Shown piece by piece: positions 36,707-45,225 of a DNA stretch of 64,000 bases. Where the stretch lies: assembly GCF_011064615.1 (NCBI RefSeq), contig NZ_JAALJH010000033.1, positions 27,231 through 91,230 on the forward strand, given 5' to 3'. The notes beneath the pieces are model-generated. The model searched no databases, was not told the origin of the DNA, and worked only from the letters and a program-made list of their open reading frames with translations. The translations under genes and the position numbers were made by a program. Source of the DNA: Aquisphaera insulae. Lineage in GTDB: Bacteria > Planctomycetota > Planctomycetia > Isosphaerales > Isosphaeraceae. Position 1 is the stretch's first letter. Every line of letters begins with the position of its first letter.

Positions 36707-37873
36707 CTACTTCGCCGGCAAATCGGCCGGCTCGGATGGACGGTCGTAGCGGACGGTGATGGCGGCCTTCGGCTTGCCGATCTGGAAGTTGACCGGGGTG
36801 AAGGACTGATCGGTCCTCGCGCCGAGCGCAGTCCCGAGCTCGCCGCGGCCGGTGTCTTGTTCCTCGCCGGTGGGCGGGGGCTGGCTGCTCGGCCAGGCGG
36901 CGGCGAAGGTGGCGGTGATCATCCCGATCCGGGCGGAGGACGTCGGGACTTCCTTGGCCGCCGCGGCCTCGGCGGCGCGCGAGACCAGGAACTCGCTGGA
37001 GCCGCCGGGCCCCCCGTTTCGATACCAGCCGATGATATCGCCGCGGCTCTTCGGGCCGAGTACGAGGCGGTTCGATCGATCGGACGTCGCGTCGCTGAAG
37101 GCGAAGATGCTCAGGCCGTCGATCGCCAGGTCCACGCCGGCCGCCGAGTCGGAGTCGTTGATGAGGCGGATCGCGTAGACCTCGCCCGGGCGGAAGCCCA
37201 CGAATGCCTGATCCTCATTCAACTCGACCGCGCGCGGGCGGTAGTCCTTCGCGGCGGCCTTGACCAGGACCTCGATCGCATACGGGCTGCCGGGCCCCGC
37301 GGAGATCCGGGTCCGGGCGACCTGCGAGCCCGGGTCGGACTCGATCCGCGTGGTCGGATCCTTGAGCGCCTTCTCGACCTTCTCGCTCTGCTCGCGGCGG
37401 GTGCCGGAGATGTCGCCGGTGCCTCCCGCCAGCCGGACGATCGTGGCCGCGTCGACGACGTTGATGAACACGTCGGTGAGCGTACGTCCGGCCACGCGGT
37501 CGGTGAGCTTCAGGTCGATCCGCAGCGACCTGAGCTTGCTGGCCGGCTCCTCGGAGAGGCGATAGCGGCCCTCGATCGCCAGGCGGGCCTTGCGGCTGAC
37601 CTTCAGGCCGAGCTTGCCGAAGGCATCGATCATGGCGTTGGCGATCGCCGGCCCGCCGCTGGCGACCAGGGTAGGGTCGGCCGTCACGTCGCCGACGGTC
37701 ACCGAGGTCTCGTGCTCGTCCTCGAAGATGGGTCGCAGGCCGTCGAGCATCTTCTCCAGCTTCGAGCTGAGCTCGTCGGCTCGCAGGCTGGGCGGCGTTG
37801 CGGCTATGGGCCACCAGGCCGCGAGCAGGGCCAGGGCGAGAGTCGGGACGGACATGGCGGAGGGCCGCTTCAT
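36707..37873 (-). CDS. Exported protein of unknown function, divergent from the caspase/serpin cluster
   Basis: A 388-residue exported protein with signal peptide MKRPSAMSVPTLALALLAAW. Two regions can be seen. The first (about 30-200) has alternating helices and strands (VTVGDVTADPTLVASGGPAIANAMIDAF, then KARLAIEGRYRLSEEP) and resembles lipoprotein/curli-type domains that build envelope assemblies. The second (about 210-310) is beta-rich (FRPGEVYAIRLINDSDSAAGVDLAIDGLSIF). The C-terminal 80 residues look like a further domain plus tail. No catalytic motif was recognised. ATG 37873 is chosen for its signal peptide. It shares a 211-bp intergenic region with the caspase-like gene and is probably part of the same functional cluster (inference). 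Confidence 0.75.
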   Translation of the reverse strand: MKRPSAMSVPTLALALLAAWWPIAATPPSLRADELSSKLEKMLDGLRPIFEDEHETSVTVGDVTADPTLVASGGPAIANAMIDAFGKLGLKVSRKARLAIEGRYRLSEEPASKLRSLRIDLKLTDRVAGRTLTDVFINVVDAATIVRLAGGTGDISGTRREQSEKVEKALKDPTTRIESDPGSQVARTRISAGPGSPYAIEVLVKAAAKDYRPRAVELNEDQAFVGFRPGEVYAIRLINDSDSAAGVDLAIDGLSIFAFSDATSDRSNRLVLGPKSRGDIIGWYRNGGPGGSSEFLVSRAAEAAAAKEVPTSSARIGMITATFAAAWPSSQPPPTGEEQDTGRGELGTALGARTDQSFTPVNFQIGKPKAAITVRYDRPSEPADLPAK

Positions 37874-38084
37874 CTCTGCACCTCGAAGGATGTGGCAATC
37901 GACATGAGTACGCGGAGGTCGGCCGCCCCGGCCCGCCTGTGGTCGGATTGCAACACGGACTCCCCTTCCCCTCACTCAATTAACAGGATCCGAGGATTTT
38001 TTGCGAGCATGCAGTTCCTTTTCGGTAGGATATGGCCGACTCAATGGTGACGACCTCATGACTCCAAGATGAGGACCCGGTCCC
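37874..38084. promoter_or_regulatory. Shared divergent promoter region
   Basis: A 211-bp space between divergent start codons of the exported protein (minus) and the caspase-like protease (plus). An A+T-richer stretch runs from about 37975 to 38040, which contrasts with the very GC-rich surroundings and is the likely promoter area. GAGGA lies about 13 bp before the GTG at 38085. No operator palindrome is obvious to me. Confidence 0.45.
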
Positions 38085-40136
38085 GTGCGAACCGGAATCC
38101 GGACCGGCCCACTGGCGGCCATGTGTCTCGCCCTCTGCGTCGGCCTCGCCGCCCCGGCGTTCGCCCAGAGGATCCACCTGGTGGTCGCCGCGGATACCCT
38201 GGACCCCAAGATCGGCAAGAATGTCCAGGTCGACTCCAGCTCAGTCGTCGGCTCATTCATGGAGAACGTGCCGGAGGATGCGAGGATCCTGTCGGTCACG
38301 ACCCTGGTCGGCGCCAACTGCACCCCGGACGGCATCCGAGGGGCCATCGACCGGCTCCCGGTTGGGGCCGAGGATGCGCTGGTCGTCTTCTACCAGGGCC
38401 ACGGTGCGTACGACCCGATGATCGGCCACTACCTGAAATTCCCCAGGCTCGGCGACGCCGTGCTGGCGCGCTCCGACCTGGTGGCCCGGATCAAGGGCCG
38501 GGGCGGCCGGCTCGGTGTGATCGCGACGGACTGCTGCAACAAGCTGAGCATCTTGCCACGGAAGGCCGCCCCCTCGGCCCCGATGGCCGCAGCTCCGGGA
38601 GAACGGCCCCGGTTGAGCCCACTCTTCGCGGCACTCTTCCTGAATTCGGCCGGGTTCGTCGACCTGACTTCCTCGAAGCAAGGCGAGGAATCGATCAGCT
38701 ATCCGACGACCCGGGATCAGAACGGATTCGAGATGTCCCGCGGAGGGTTGTTCACGACGGCCCTGGTGGGCTACCTGGGCAGGAATCGCGGGCAGCCGCT
38801 GACATGGGAGCAGGTCGCGGAGGGGGTCGGCAAGGACGTGCAGGCGGCCTTCCGTCGACTCAAGCCCGACGGCCTGGACAACCCGGACGAGCCCGAGAAG
38901 CCCCAGATGACCCAGACCGTGACGGCATCTCTGGTCGTCCGGATGGTCCGCGCCCTCGACGTCCCCCCTGCACCGCCTCAACCGGACTTCGAGCCGATCG
39001 AGGCGATCGGCGCGGGGTGGTCACTCGGCGTCGTCGGCTATGAGAACGGGGGCCACGGGCTCTTCGTCTACGCCAGCGAGCCGGGAGGCCCCGCCGCGCG
39101 ACTGGGCTTGGAACAGGGCGACGTGATCCTGGCCGTCAACGACAATACCATCCGGACCGTGCGAGGCTACCAGCAGACCCTTCTGAAATCCGAGGGGGCC
39201 GTGCGGCTCACCTTCCGGGACGTGCGGACCGGGCAGGAACGCACCTCGGACGTGACCCTGGACGGCGACGGCTTCCGGATCCTCCCGTTCCAGCCGAGGC
39301 CGGGCGCGGCGACGACGTTCGGCGTCACCGCGACCCCCATCGCCGGCGGCGTCCGCGTCGACTCGGCCGTCCCGGGCAGCCCTTCCGCGCTCCTCGGGCT
39401 GGAGCCCGGCGACGTGATCACGTCGATCAACGGTGGCGCGATCGGCACCGCGGAGCAGCTCCACGCGGCCATCTCCTCCTCGCCCGACGAGATGACGTTT
39501 GAAATCATCAACACGCGGACCGGAAAGCCCCAGGCGATGGTCGTCTCGCTGGCCCGGCCCGTCGAGGAGCGCATCGGCCCGGGGCCCGTCGGCATCCGGA
39601 ACGTCACGTTCGGCGTCCATGGCGGCGAGATCGGAGGAGTGGACGGGATCACCGTCTACGCGACGAGGCCCGGCAGCCCAGCGGCCCGGATCGGCTTCGA
39701 GCGGGGCGACGTCCTGCTGGCAATCGACGGCCGGGCGCTGCACTCGGCCGTCGATTACGGAGCGGCCCTCGCCGGCGCGGGCAACCGGATCGCCGTGACG
39801 TTCCGCGACGTGCGGACGGGCCAGGTGCGGACGACCGCCGTCGACCTGGAGGTCGGACGATGGCCGCCTCCGCCGGTCGGGAACCGCTCCGTATTCGGCG
39901 TCTCCGCGACCCCCACGCCCAATGGCCTGACCGTCGTGGCGGTGGTGCCCAACAGCGCGGCCCACTATTCCGGCATCGATCCGGGCGACGTCCTGGTCTC
40001 CGTCAACGGCCTGCCCGTCCGGACCCGCGAGGACCTCGGGAAGGCGCTGGCGATCTCAACCGATGAGATGATCTACTCGGTGCGCAACGTCAGGACGGGT
40101 CGGGAGCAGGGCATGGTCACGCGGCTCGACCGCTGA
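38085..40136 (+). CDS. Exported caspase-like (C14) protease with four PDZ domains
   Basis: A 683-residue exported protein. Signal peptide (CLALCVGLAAPAFAQ) is followed by a caspase-like domain, about 28-285. The His is in VVFYQGHGAYD (H106) and the Cys in GVIATDCCNKL (C150/C151), at the expected ends of strands 3 and 4 of the caspase fold. Four PDZ domains follow, about 300-390, 408-488, 505-588 and 602-682; each has the G-x-G/ARxGLExGDVIxxxxG core. The last three begin with a shared FGVxAT/FGVHGG segment, so they are recent duplicates. GTG 38085 is the start. It is followed 18 bp later by a PDZ-containing serpin. An exported protease that binds C-terminal peptides through its PDZ array is a reasonable inference. 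Confidence 0.88.
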   Translation: MRTGIRTGPLAAMCLALCVGLAAPAFAQRIHLVVAADTLDPKIGKNVQVDSSSVVGSFMENVPEDARILSVTTLVGANCTPDGIRGAIDRLPVGAEDALVVFYQGHGAYDPMIGHYLKFPRLGDAVLARSDLVARIKGRGGRLGVIATDCCNKLSILPRKAAPSAPMAAAPGERPRLSPLFAALFLNSAGFVDLTSSKQGEESISYPTTRDQNGFEMSRGGLFTTALVGYLGRNRGQPLTWEQVAEGVGKDVQAAFRRLKPDGLDNPDEPEKPQMTQTVTASLVVRMVRALDVPPAPPQPDFEPIEAIGAGWSLGVVGYENGGHGLFVYASEPGGPAARLGLEQGDVILAVNDNTIRTVRGYQQTLLKSEGAVRLTFRDVRTGQERTSDVTLDGDGFRILPFQPRPGAATTFGVTATPIAGGVRVDSAVPGSPSALLGLEPGDVITSINGGAIGTAEQLHAAISSSPDEMTFEIINTRTGKPQAMVVSLARPVEERIGPGPVGIRNVTFGVHGGEIGGVDGITVYATRPGSPAARIGFERGDVLLAIDGRALHSAVDYGAALAGAGNRIAVTFRDVRTGQVRTTAVDLEVGRWPPPPVGNRSVFGVSATPTPNGLTVVAVVPNSAAHYSGIDPGDVLVSVNGLPVRTREDLGKALAISTDEMIYSVRNVRTGREQGMVTRLDR

Positions 40137-40154
40137 GGGTGGGAGAGAGAGGCG

Positions 40155-41615
40155 ATGCGACGTGGTCCATGCTATTTGCCAGCCCTCGTCCTGGCTCTGG
40201 GCTCGCTCCCGCCGGCTTCGACCGGGGCAGCGGCCGCGGCCCCCGCTCCGGGACCGGGGACGCTCCCCGAGGCGGTGCGTCGGGCGGTCGAGCGTCAGAA
40301 CCAGTTCGCGCGGACGCTGCTCCGGGCAGCCTCGGACGCGTCGCCCCGCGAGAACGGGGCCGTCGCGCCCCTCGCCGTCGCGGAGGTCCTGGACCTGCTC
40401 CGCGAGGCGGCCGCCGCCGCCACGGCAGAAGAGCTGACCGCCGCGCTGGGCCCGCCGGGGGCCCGTGCCCCGCTCCGCGACGTGGACCCGTCCCGGCCGA
40501 TCGTTCGGCCCAGGCTGTCCGCGACGCTGGCCAACAACGACGGCTATGGCGTGAAGGTGATCGGCCTGCCGGACGACTCTCCGGAGGCCCGCGCCGGCCT
40601 CCGGGCCGGCGACCTGATCCTGGGATTCCAGGGGCGGCCGGTGCGGTCCCGCGCACGGCTGGATGAAGCGGCCGGGAAGGCCGAACCGGGCCTCCCCGTC
40701 GCGATCCAGGTCTATTCCTACGAGCCCGGGACGATCCGGGACCTGAAGGTCATCCTCGCGAACGAGACCGACTCGATGCCCGGCCTGTCGGCGATGAGGG
40801 CCCTCTGGGTCCAGTCCGGCTCGCCGCTCCCGCAGGCCTTTCGTGCCTCCGCCCGGGAGGCCCACGGCCTCCCGCTCCGAGAGGTCGATTTCAGGGAACG
40901 GACCGACGACGCGCGCCAGGCAATTGACGCCTGGCTTTCCCAGGGGGCGAGAATCGCGGCCGTCGATCCTCCCGACATCTCCGCGGACACCCGGCTCCTG
41001 TTCGTCGATCGCCTCGCCCTGCACGCGGCCTGGCAGCGTCCCTTCCCCGCCGCGAGTCCCGGCGAGTTCCGCACGATCGACGGGGCGAAGGTCGCCGCTC
41101 TGCTGATGCGGCAGGAAGGGCTTTTCCCCCTGGTGGAGCGTGAACGATACCGAATGCTGGACCTCCCCCTCCACGACGGTCGGTACTCGTTCGCGATCGT
41201 CCTGCCGGACGCCCCGGACGGACCACTCCCGGAGGCCACGGAGCTGGCCACGGCGATCGCGGCGTCGCGGGCGACGCTCGTGGACGTGGTCCTGCCGCGG
41301 TTCACGCTCGAGGCATCCCGGAGGCTGGACGCCGACCTCGCCGCGATGGGGGTCAGGCGCGCATTCTCCGACGACGCCGAGTTCCCCGGCCTCGGCCCCG
41401 GGGGGCCGTGGAAGCTCGGGGCGATCCGCCAGGCGATCCGGCTCGACGTCGAGGAAGCCGGCGTCAAGGCCGAGGCCGTCACCACCGCGGCGGGGGTGAC
41501 GATCCGCGGCGACCGGCCCGAGCCGAAGGCCTTCCACGCCGATCGCCCGTTCTACTTCCTGGTCGTCGATCGTCCGACCGGGCTCATCCTGCTGGCGGGG
41601 AGGAAGGTCCGCTGA
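40155..41615 (+). CDS. Exported serpin with inserted PDZ domain
   Basis: A 486-residue exported protein. Residues 1-28 look like a signal peptide. Serpin pieces are recognisable: helix A/B (NQFARTLLRAAS with the ENGAVAPLAV turn, 49-75), the strand 3A region (RLLFVDRLALHAAWQRPF, 280-297), PRFTLEASRRLDADLAAMGV (381-400), the hinge EEAGVKAEAVTT (433-444) and the final FHADRPFYFLVV and GLILLAGRKV strands. A PDZ domain (about 117-205, DSPEARAGLRAGDLILGF core) is inserted between helices C/D and strand 2A. Reactive loop 433-459 is near normal length; hinge P14 is Val rather than Thr/Ser, so inhibitory ability is uncertain. It lies 18 bp after the caspase-like gene: a likely protease/inhibitor pair. 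Confidence 0.85.
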   Translation: MRRGPCYLPALVLALGSLPPASTGAAAAAPAPGPGTLPEAVRRAVERQNQFARTLLRAASDASPRENGAVAPLAVAEVLDLLREAAAAATAEELTAALGPPGARAPLRDVDPSRPIVRPRLSATLANNDGYGVKVIGLPDDSPEARAGLRAGDLILGFQGRPVRSRARLDEAAGKAEPGLPVAIQVYSYEPGTIRDLKVILANETDSMPGLSAMRALWVQSGSPLPQAFRASAREAHGLPLREVDFRERTDDARQAIDAWLSQGARIAAVDPPDISADTRLLFVDRLALHAAWQRPFPAASPGEFRTIDGAKVAALLMRQEGLFPLVERERYRMLDLPLHDGRYSFAIVLPDAPDGPLPEATELATAIAASRATLVDVVLPRFTLEASRRLDADLAAMGVRRAFSDDAEFPGLGPGGPWKLGAIRQAIRLDVEEAGVKAEAVTTAAGVTIRGDRPEPKAFHADRPFYFLVVDRPTGLILLAGRKVR

Positions 41616-41617
41616 CC

Positions 41618-43414
41618 ATGACGTCCCAACCGGAATCGCGAAGCATGTTGCGAGCACGCCCCCTCCGCCCGTGGTTGCTAGCCGCGGCGATCCTCACGAT
41701 CGTCCGACCTTCGTGGCCCATCCGCGCCGATGGCCCTCCTGCTCCGCCGGCCGACCAGGCCGTGGGAATCCTCCGGACGCATTGCTACCGATGCCATGGG
41801 CAGGAGTTCAAGGTCGAGGGCTATGACGTCCTTGACCGCATCGGCCTGCTGGCCAAACGCGGCGAGAAGTCCCCCTACATCACGCCCGGCAAGCCCGACG
41901 AGTCCGAGCTCTGGAACCGCTTCGATGACATGCCACCGAAGGGCCCCAGGCCGACCTCCCGGGAGCGTGAGACGATCCGGAAATGGATCGAGTCCGGCGC
42001 CCCCTTCCCGGCGACCACGGCGCGGCGGGCATTCCTCCCCTCGGCCGCGGTCCTTTCGGCGATCCGCGACCACCTGAAGGGGCGGGATCGCGCGGACCGT
42101 CCCTCGTGGCGTTACTTCACGCTCACGAACCTGCACAACAACCCGAAGGTCACCGAGGAGGAGCTGAAGCTCGCCCGCGCCGGAATCTCGAAGATGATCA
42201 ACAGCCTCAGTCGAAAGCCGGAGATCGTCGTGCCGGAGGTCATCGGCCCCGGCGGCTCGGCCCTGGCCGTGGACATCCGCCGGCTGGGCTGGGACAACGC
42301 CCGGGTCTGGTCGCGGATCCTGGCCGCCTATCCGTATGGCCTGCGCTTCCGCGACGACCGCGACCCGTCCTTGCGGGAGCTGGCGCTCGAAATCGAGGAT
42401 CTCATCGGGCCCGATGCCGGCCTGCCGGACGTCCGCGCCGACTGGTTCCTCGACGCGGCGGCCAGGCCCGACCTGTACCACGACATCCTCGGCATCCCTC
42501 CGACCGTCGCCGAGCTCGAGCGGTCGCTGGGGGTCGACGTGGAGTCGGACTTCCGCGGCAACACGCTCCGCCGCGCCGGGTTCACCCGCAGCGGCGTCTC
42601 GAAGCAGATGCGGATGGTCGATCGCCACGACTCGCAGCTCGGCTACTACTGGAAGAGCTACGACTTCCGCCGCACGGACAAGGCGGTCAACCTCTTCCGG
42701 TTCCCGCTGGGTCCGGCCTTCGCCGGCCATCCCTTCCCCGACGAGGCGTTCACCCACGCCGGCGGCGAGATGATCTTCAGCCTCCCCAATCGGCTCCAGG
42801 GCTACATGCTGGCGACCAACGCGGGCCAACGGATCGGCGAAGGTCCGCCGGACATCGTCTTCGACGCCAACGATTCCGCGGGCGGCTCGGTGATCATCAA
42901 CGGCATGTCCTGCATGGGCTGCCACCGGAACGGGATGATCGAGTTCAAGGACCGCATCCGCGAGGGCGTGGGCGTGTCCGAGGCGGCCCGCCGCAAGGTC
43001 GAGCAGCTCTTCCCCGCCCCGGCCGAGATGGACCGGCTGGTGAAGCAGGACCAGGCCCGGTTCCTCGCCGCGCTGGAGCAGGCCATCGGCCCGTTCCTCC
43101 GCGAGCCGGGCTCGAAGGCGACGACAAGAGACCTGAAGGAGCCGGTCATCCCCGTCGCCAAGATCTACCAGGCCGACATGGACCTGGAGGCGGTCGCGGC
43201 CGAGCTCAACCTCAAGGAGGGCGAGACCCTCCGGGCCCTGATCCGCTCGAACCGTCGCCTGGAGCGGCTGGGGATGGGAGATCTGCTCAAGGACGGTGGT
43301 GCCCTCAACCGCGCCGAGTGGGGTACGGCCGGTCGGGGGACGTCGGCGTTTCAGAAGGCCGCCTCCGAGCTCGGCCTCGGCACGCCCGCGGTCTTCCTCC
43401 GGAGGGAAGACTGA
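41618..43414 (+). CDS. Exported CxxCH (cytochrome-c-like) protein of planctomycete type
   Basis: A 598-residue exported protein. After a signal peptide (PWLLAAAILTIVRPSWP) comes a planctomycete cytochrome-type domain with CYRCH (C56, C59, H60). The variable middle is followed by a second haem-binding motif, CMGCH (C432, C435, H436), in a region reading GGSVIINGMSCMGCHRNG. Two haem c attachments are therefore likely. The C-terminal 120 residues are helical. The gene begins 2 bp after the serpin stop, so it belongs to the same transcript. Such proteins are abundant in planctomycetes; their electron partners are usually unknown. Why a two-haem protein sits behind a protease/inhibitor pair is unclear. 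Confidence 0.85.
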   Translation: MTSQPESRSMLRARPLRPWLLAAAILTIVRPSWPIRADGPPAPPADQAVGILRTHCYRCHGQEFKVEGYDVLDRIGLLAKRGEKSPYITPGKPDESELWNRFDDMPPKGPRPTSRERETIRKWIESGAPFPATTARRAFLPSAAVLSAIRDHLKGRDRADRPSWRYFTLTNLHNNPKVTEEELKLARAGISKMINSLSRKPEIVVPEVIGPGGSALAVDIRRLGWDNARVWSRILAAYPYGLRFRDDRDPSLRELALEIEDLIGPDAGLPDVRADWFLDAAARPDLYHDILGIPPTVAELERSLGVDVESDFRGNTLRRAGFTRSGVSKQMRMVDRHDSQLGYYWKSYDFRRTDKAVNLFRFPLGPAFAGHPFPDEAFTHAGGEMIFSLPNRLQGYMLATNAGQRIGEGPPDIVFDANDSAGGSVIINGMSCMGCHRNGMIEFKDRIREGVGVSEAARRKVEQLFPAPAEMDRLVKQDQARFLAALEQAIGPFLREPGSKATTRDLKEPVIPVAKIYQADMDLEAVAAELNLKEGETLRALIRSNRRLERLGMGDLLKDGGALNRAEWGTAGRGTSAFQKAASELGLGTPAVFLRRED

Positions 43415-43473
43415 TCTCGCAGCAATGCCCCGGTATGCCTCGATCGCGGAGCCAAACGAAGGAGAACTCACCG

Positions 43474-43926
43474 ATGCGTCCCATCGCCTTCCTGGCCTTG
43501 GCCGTTGCCGCGTTCGCACCCGGCCGCGAGGCCTCGGCGCAGCGACAGTACTACGAGACCACCTACACGTACAGCCCCACGCATCAGTACTACTACGTAC
43601 GTTACTACTATCGGCCCGTGGTGACGACGGAGGAATACAGCTACCACTACTGCATCTACTATCCATCCCACCCTCGATACATCTACTACTACAACCCCAC
43701 CCGGCAGGTCTACTGGGGCCGCTACGAGATCGGTTCCGGGGGGGAGAAGCGGTACTCGATCCTGGCGGAGAAGGACCGCAAGAAGGACCTGAAGGATATC
43801 CCCGAGGACGCCTTCCCGAAGCCGGCCGGGATGCCCGACATCCCCGAATCGAAGGACAAGGTGGCGATCGAGCCCCCTCCCGAGAACGTCCCGAAGGACG
43901 CCAAGGACGCGGGGAAGAAGGAGTAG
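43474..43926 (+). CDS. Tyr-rich exported protein
   Basis: A 150-residue exported protein. A signal peptide (AFLALAVAAFAPGREASAQ) precedes a Tyr-rich domain of about 60 residues: clusters such as YYETTYTY, YYYVRYYYRP and YIYYYN give roughly one Tyr in three. The C-terminal half is charged and Pro-rich (PEDAFPKPAGMPDIPES). GGAG lies about 9 bp before ATG 43474. No enzyme motif. The Tyr block may self-associate in the cell envelope or cross-link, by analogy to Tyr-rich structural proteins (inference). It is the fourth gene of the caspase/serpin transcript with a 59-bp gap. Confidence 0.78.
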   Translation: MRPIAFLALAVAAFAPGREASAQRQYYETTYTYSPTHQYYYVRYYYRPVVTTEEYSYHYCIYYPSHPRYIYYYNPTRQVYWGRYEIGSGGEKRYSILAEKDRKKDLKDIPEDAFPKPAGMPDIPESKDKVAIEPPPENVPKDAKDAGKKE

Positions 43927-43997
43927 GCCATTCGTCGGGTCGTGCCTCATCGATCGGGCCGATCCTCATCGGCCCGTGGCGAGCGGGGAGAGGGTCC

Positions 43998-44303
43998 ATG
44001 CCACCAAAGACGCCGAACTTGACGGTCGGAGACCGCCTGATCTCCGGGCTGATGGGAGGCATCCTCGCCTTCGGGACGATGCTCGTGATCTGGTTCGTGG
44101 TGATGTACGCGGGCGGCCGGGCCGGCCAGGATGTCACGCTCCCCTTCTACTGGGTGTGGGGCGTGGCCCTGGCCGCGGCGTTCGTCGGATTCGTGGTCGG
44201 GCCCGAACGGATGATGGACGGCTTCGAGAATGTCTGGCGGCTCCTCGGCCGGCCTTACCGCAACGATGACGGCATCCCCGCGAGGTCGCGCCGTCGGAGG
44301 TAG
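43998..44303 (+). CDS. Small two-TM membrane protein
   Basis: A 101-residue protein with two membrane helices (ISGLMGGILAFGTMLVIWFVVMY and FYWVWGVALAAAFVGFVVG) and a short basic tail ending ARSRRRR. A GGGGAGAGGG site lies upstream of ATG 43998. Family unknown. It follows the Tyr-rich gene by about 70 bp and may be the last gene of that operon. It converges on the Uma2 gene with 7 bp between stops, so one hairpin would have to serve both, and I see none. Confidence 0.72.
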   Translation: MPPKTPNLTVGDRLISGLMGGILAFGTMLVIWFVVMYAGGRAGQDVTLPFYWVWGVALAAAFVGFVVGPERMMDGFENVWRLLGRPYRNDDGIPARSRRRR

Positions 44304-44310
44304 ATGCGGC

Positions 44311-45006
44311 TCAGTCCAGGGCCTCACCGAGCTCTCGCAGCCGCGCCGCCAGCCGTTCCGCCCGCTGCTGTGCCGCGTCGGCCCGTTGCTGTTCGGCGTC
44401 GGCCCGTTGCTGCGCGGCGATCTCGCTCTCCGCGACTTCCAGCGGAGTGCGAAATCGACGGCCGTCGGGGCCGATGATCCGCAACCACTCCGGGCCATCG
44501 ACGCGATCGAAGCGGATGGCCAGCCTCGGGCTGACGAAGCCGTTCATCTCGCGGACCTCCTCAAGACTGCCGTTGTTGCGGACCCATCCGGTGAGTTCGC
44601 CGTCTTCGGGATCGAAGTAGTAATACTCCTCGACGCCATGCCGTTCATAGAAGCGGAACTTCTTCATGATGATCGCGGGCCGATTTCCGGGCGAGTGTAT
44701 CTCGAAAATGACCTGGGGAGCAATCCCCTCTTCCTCCCACTGCAAGTAGGATCCACGCCGTCCCTTCGGCCGGCCAAACGCGACCAAGATGTCCGGCGCC
44801 AGGCGAGTCCAGGGATAGCCTTCTTCCGCATACCAGAAGAGATCTGCGGCGATGAAGACGTCGGCGCGGTCGCGGAAGAGGAACTCCAGCCCCTCCTTGA
44901 TGACTACGATCCACTTGTACTGTTCGGTATTCTCGGCCATCGGCTCGCCATCACTCTCGGGATACTCGACGTTGAGTATTCGCTTCGGGATCTCGATCGT
45001 GCTCAT
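44311..45006 (-). CDS. Uma2 family endonuclease-like protein (DUF820)
   Basis: A 231-residue Uma2-family protein (PD-(D/E)xK-like fold, nuclease activity not shown for most members). The core runs from about 40 to 175 with LAPDILVAFG, QVIFEIHSPGNR and KFRFYERHGVEEYYYFDPEDGEL. The FEIHSP motif contains the presumed catalytic E. The last 40 residues form a coiled-coil-like Ala/Gln/Arg repeat (EQQRADAAQQRAERLAARLREL), which is common in this family. Uma2 genes occur in many copies in planctomycetes and cyanobacteria. Transcribed alone; neighbours do not hint at a role. Confidence 0.9.
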   Translation of the reverse strand: MSTIEIPKRILNVEYPESDGEPMAENTEQYKWIVVIKEGLEFLFRDRADVFIAADLFWYAEEGYPWTRLAPDILVAFGRPKGRRGSYLQWEEEGIAPQVIFEIHSPGNRPAIIMKKFRFYERHGVEEYYYFDPEDGELTGWVRNNGSLEEVREMNGFVSPRLAIRFDRVDGPEWLRIIGPDGRRFRTPLEVAESEIAAQQRADAEQQRADAAQQRAERLAARLRELGEALD

Positions 45007-45225
45007 GACGGTCTTCGCCTCCCGGAGATGCGCCCCACGACACCGGCCGTCACTATCATCTCAGATCCCGGGGAATCGGGCCAGATCGACGGGCGACGGA
45101 GGGTCATTGATTCCCCGGCCCATGGCGGTAGAGTGGCGCCAGGACGCTTCGCCCGATGACGCGATGGCTTCCCTCCTCCCGCCGAGATTCCCCCCTCCAC
45201 CCCTACGCCCTGGAGATCCGTAGCC

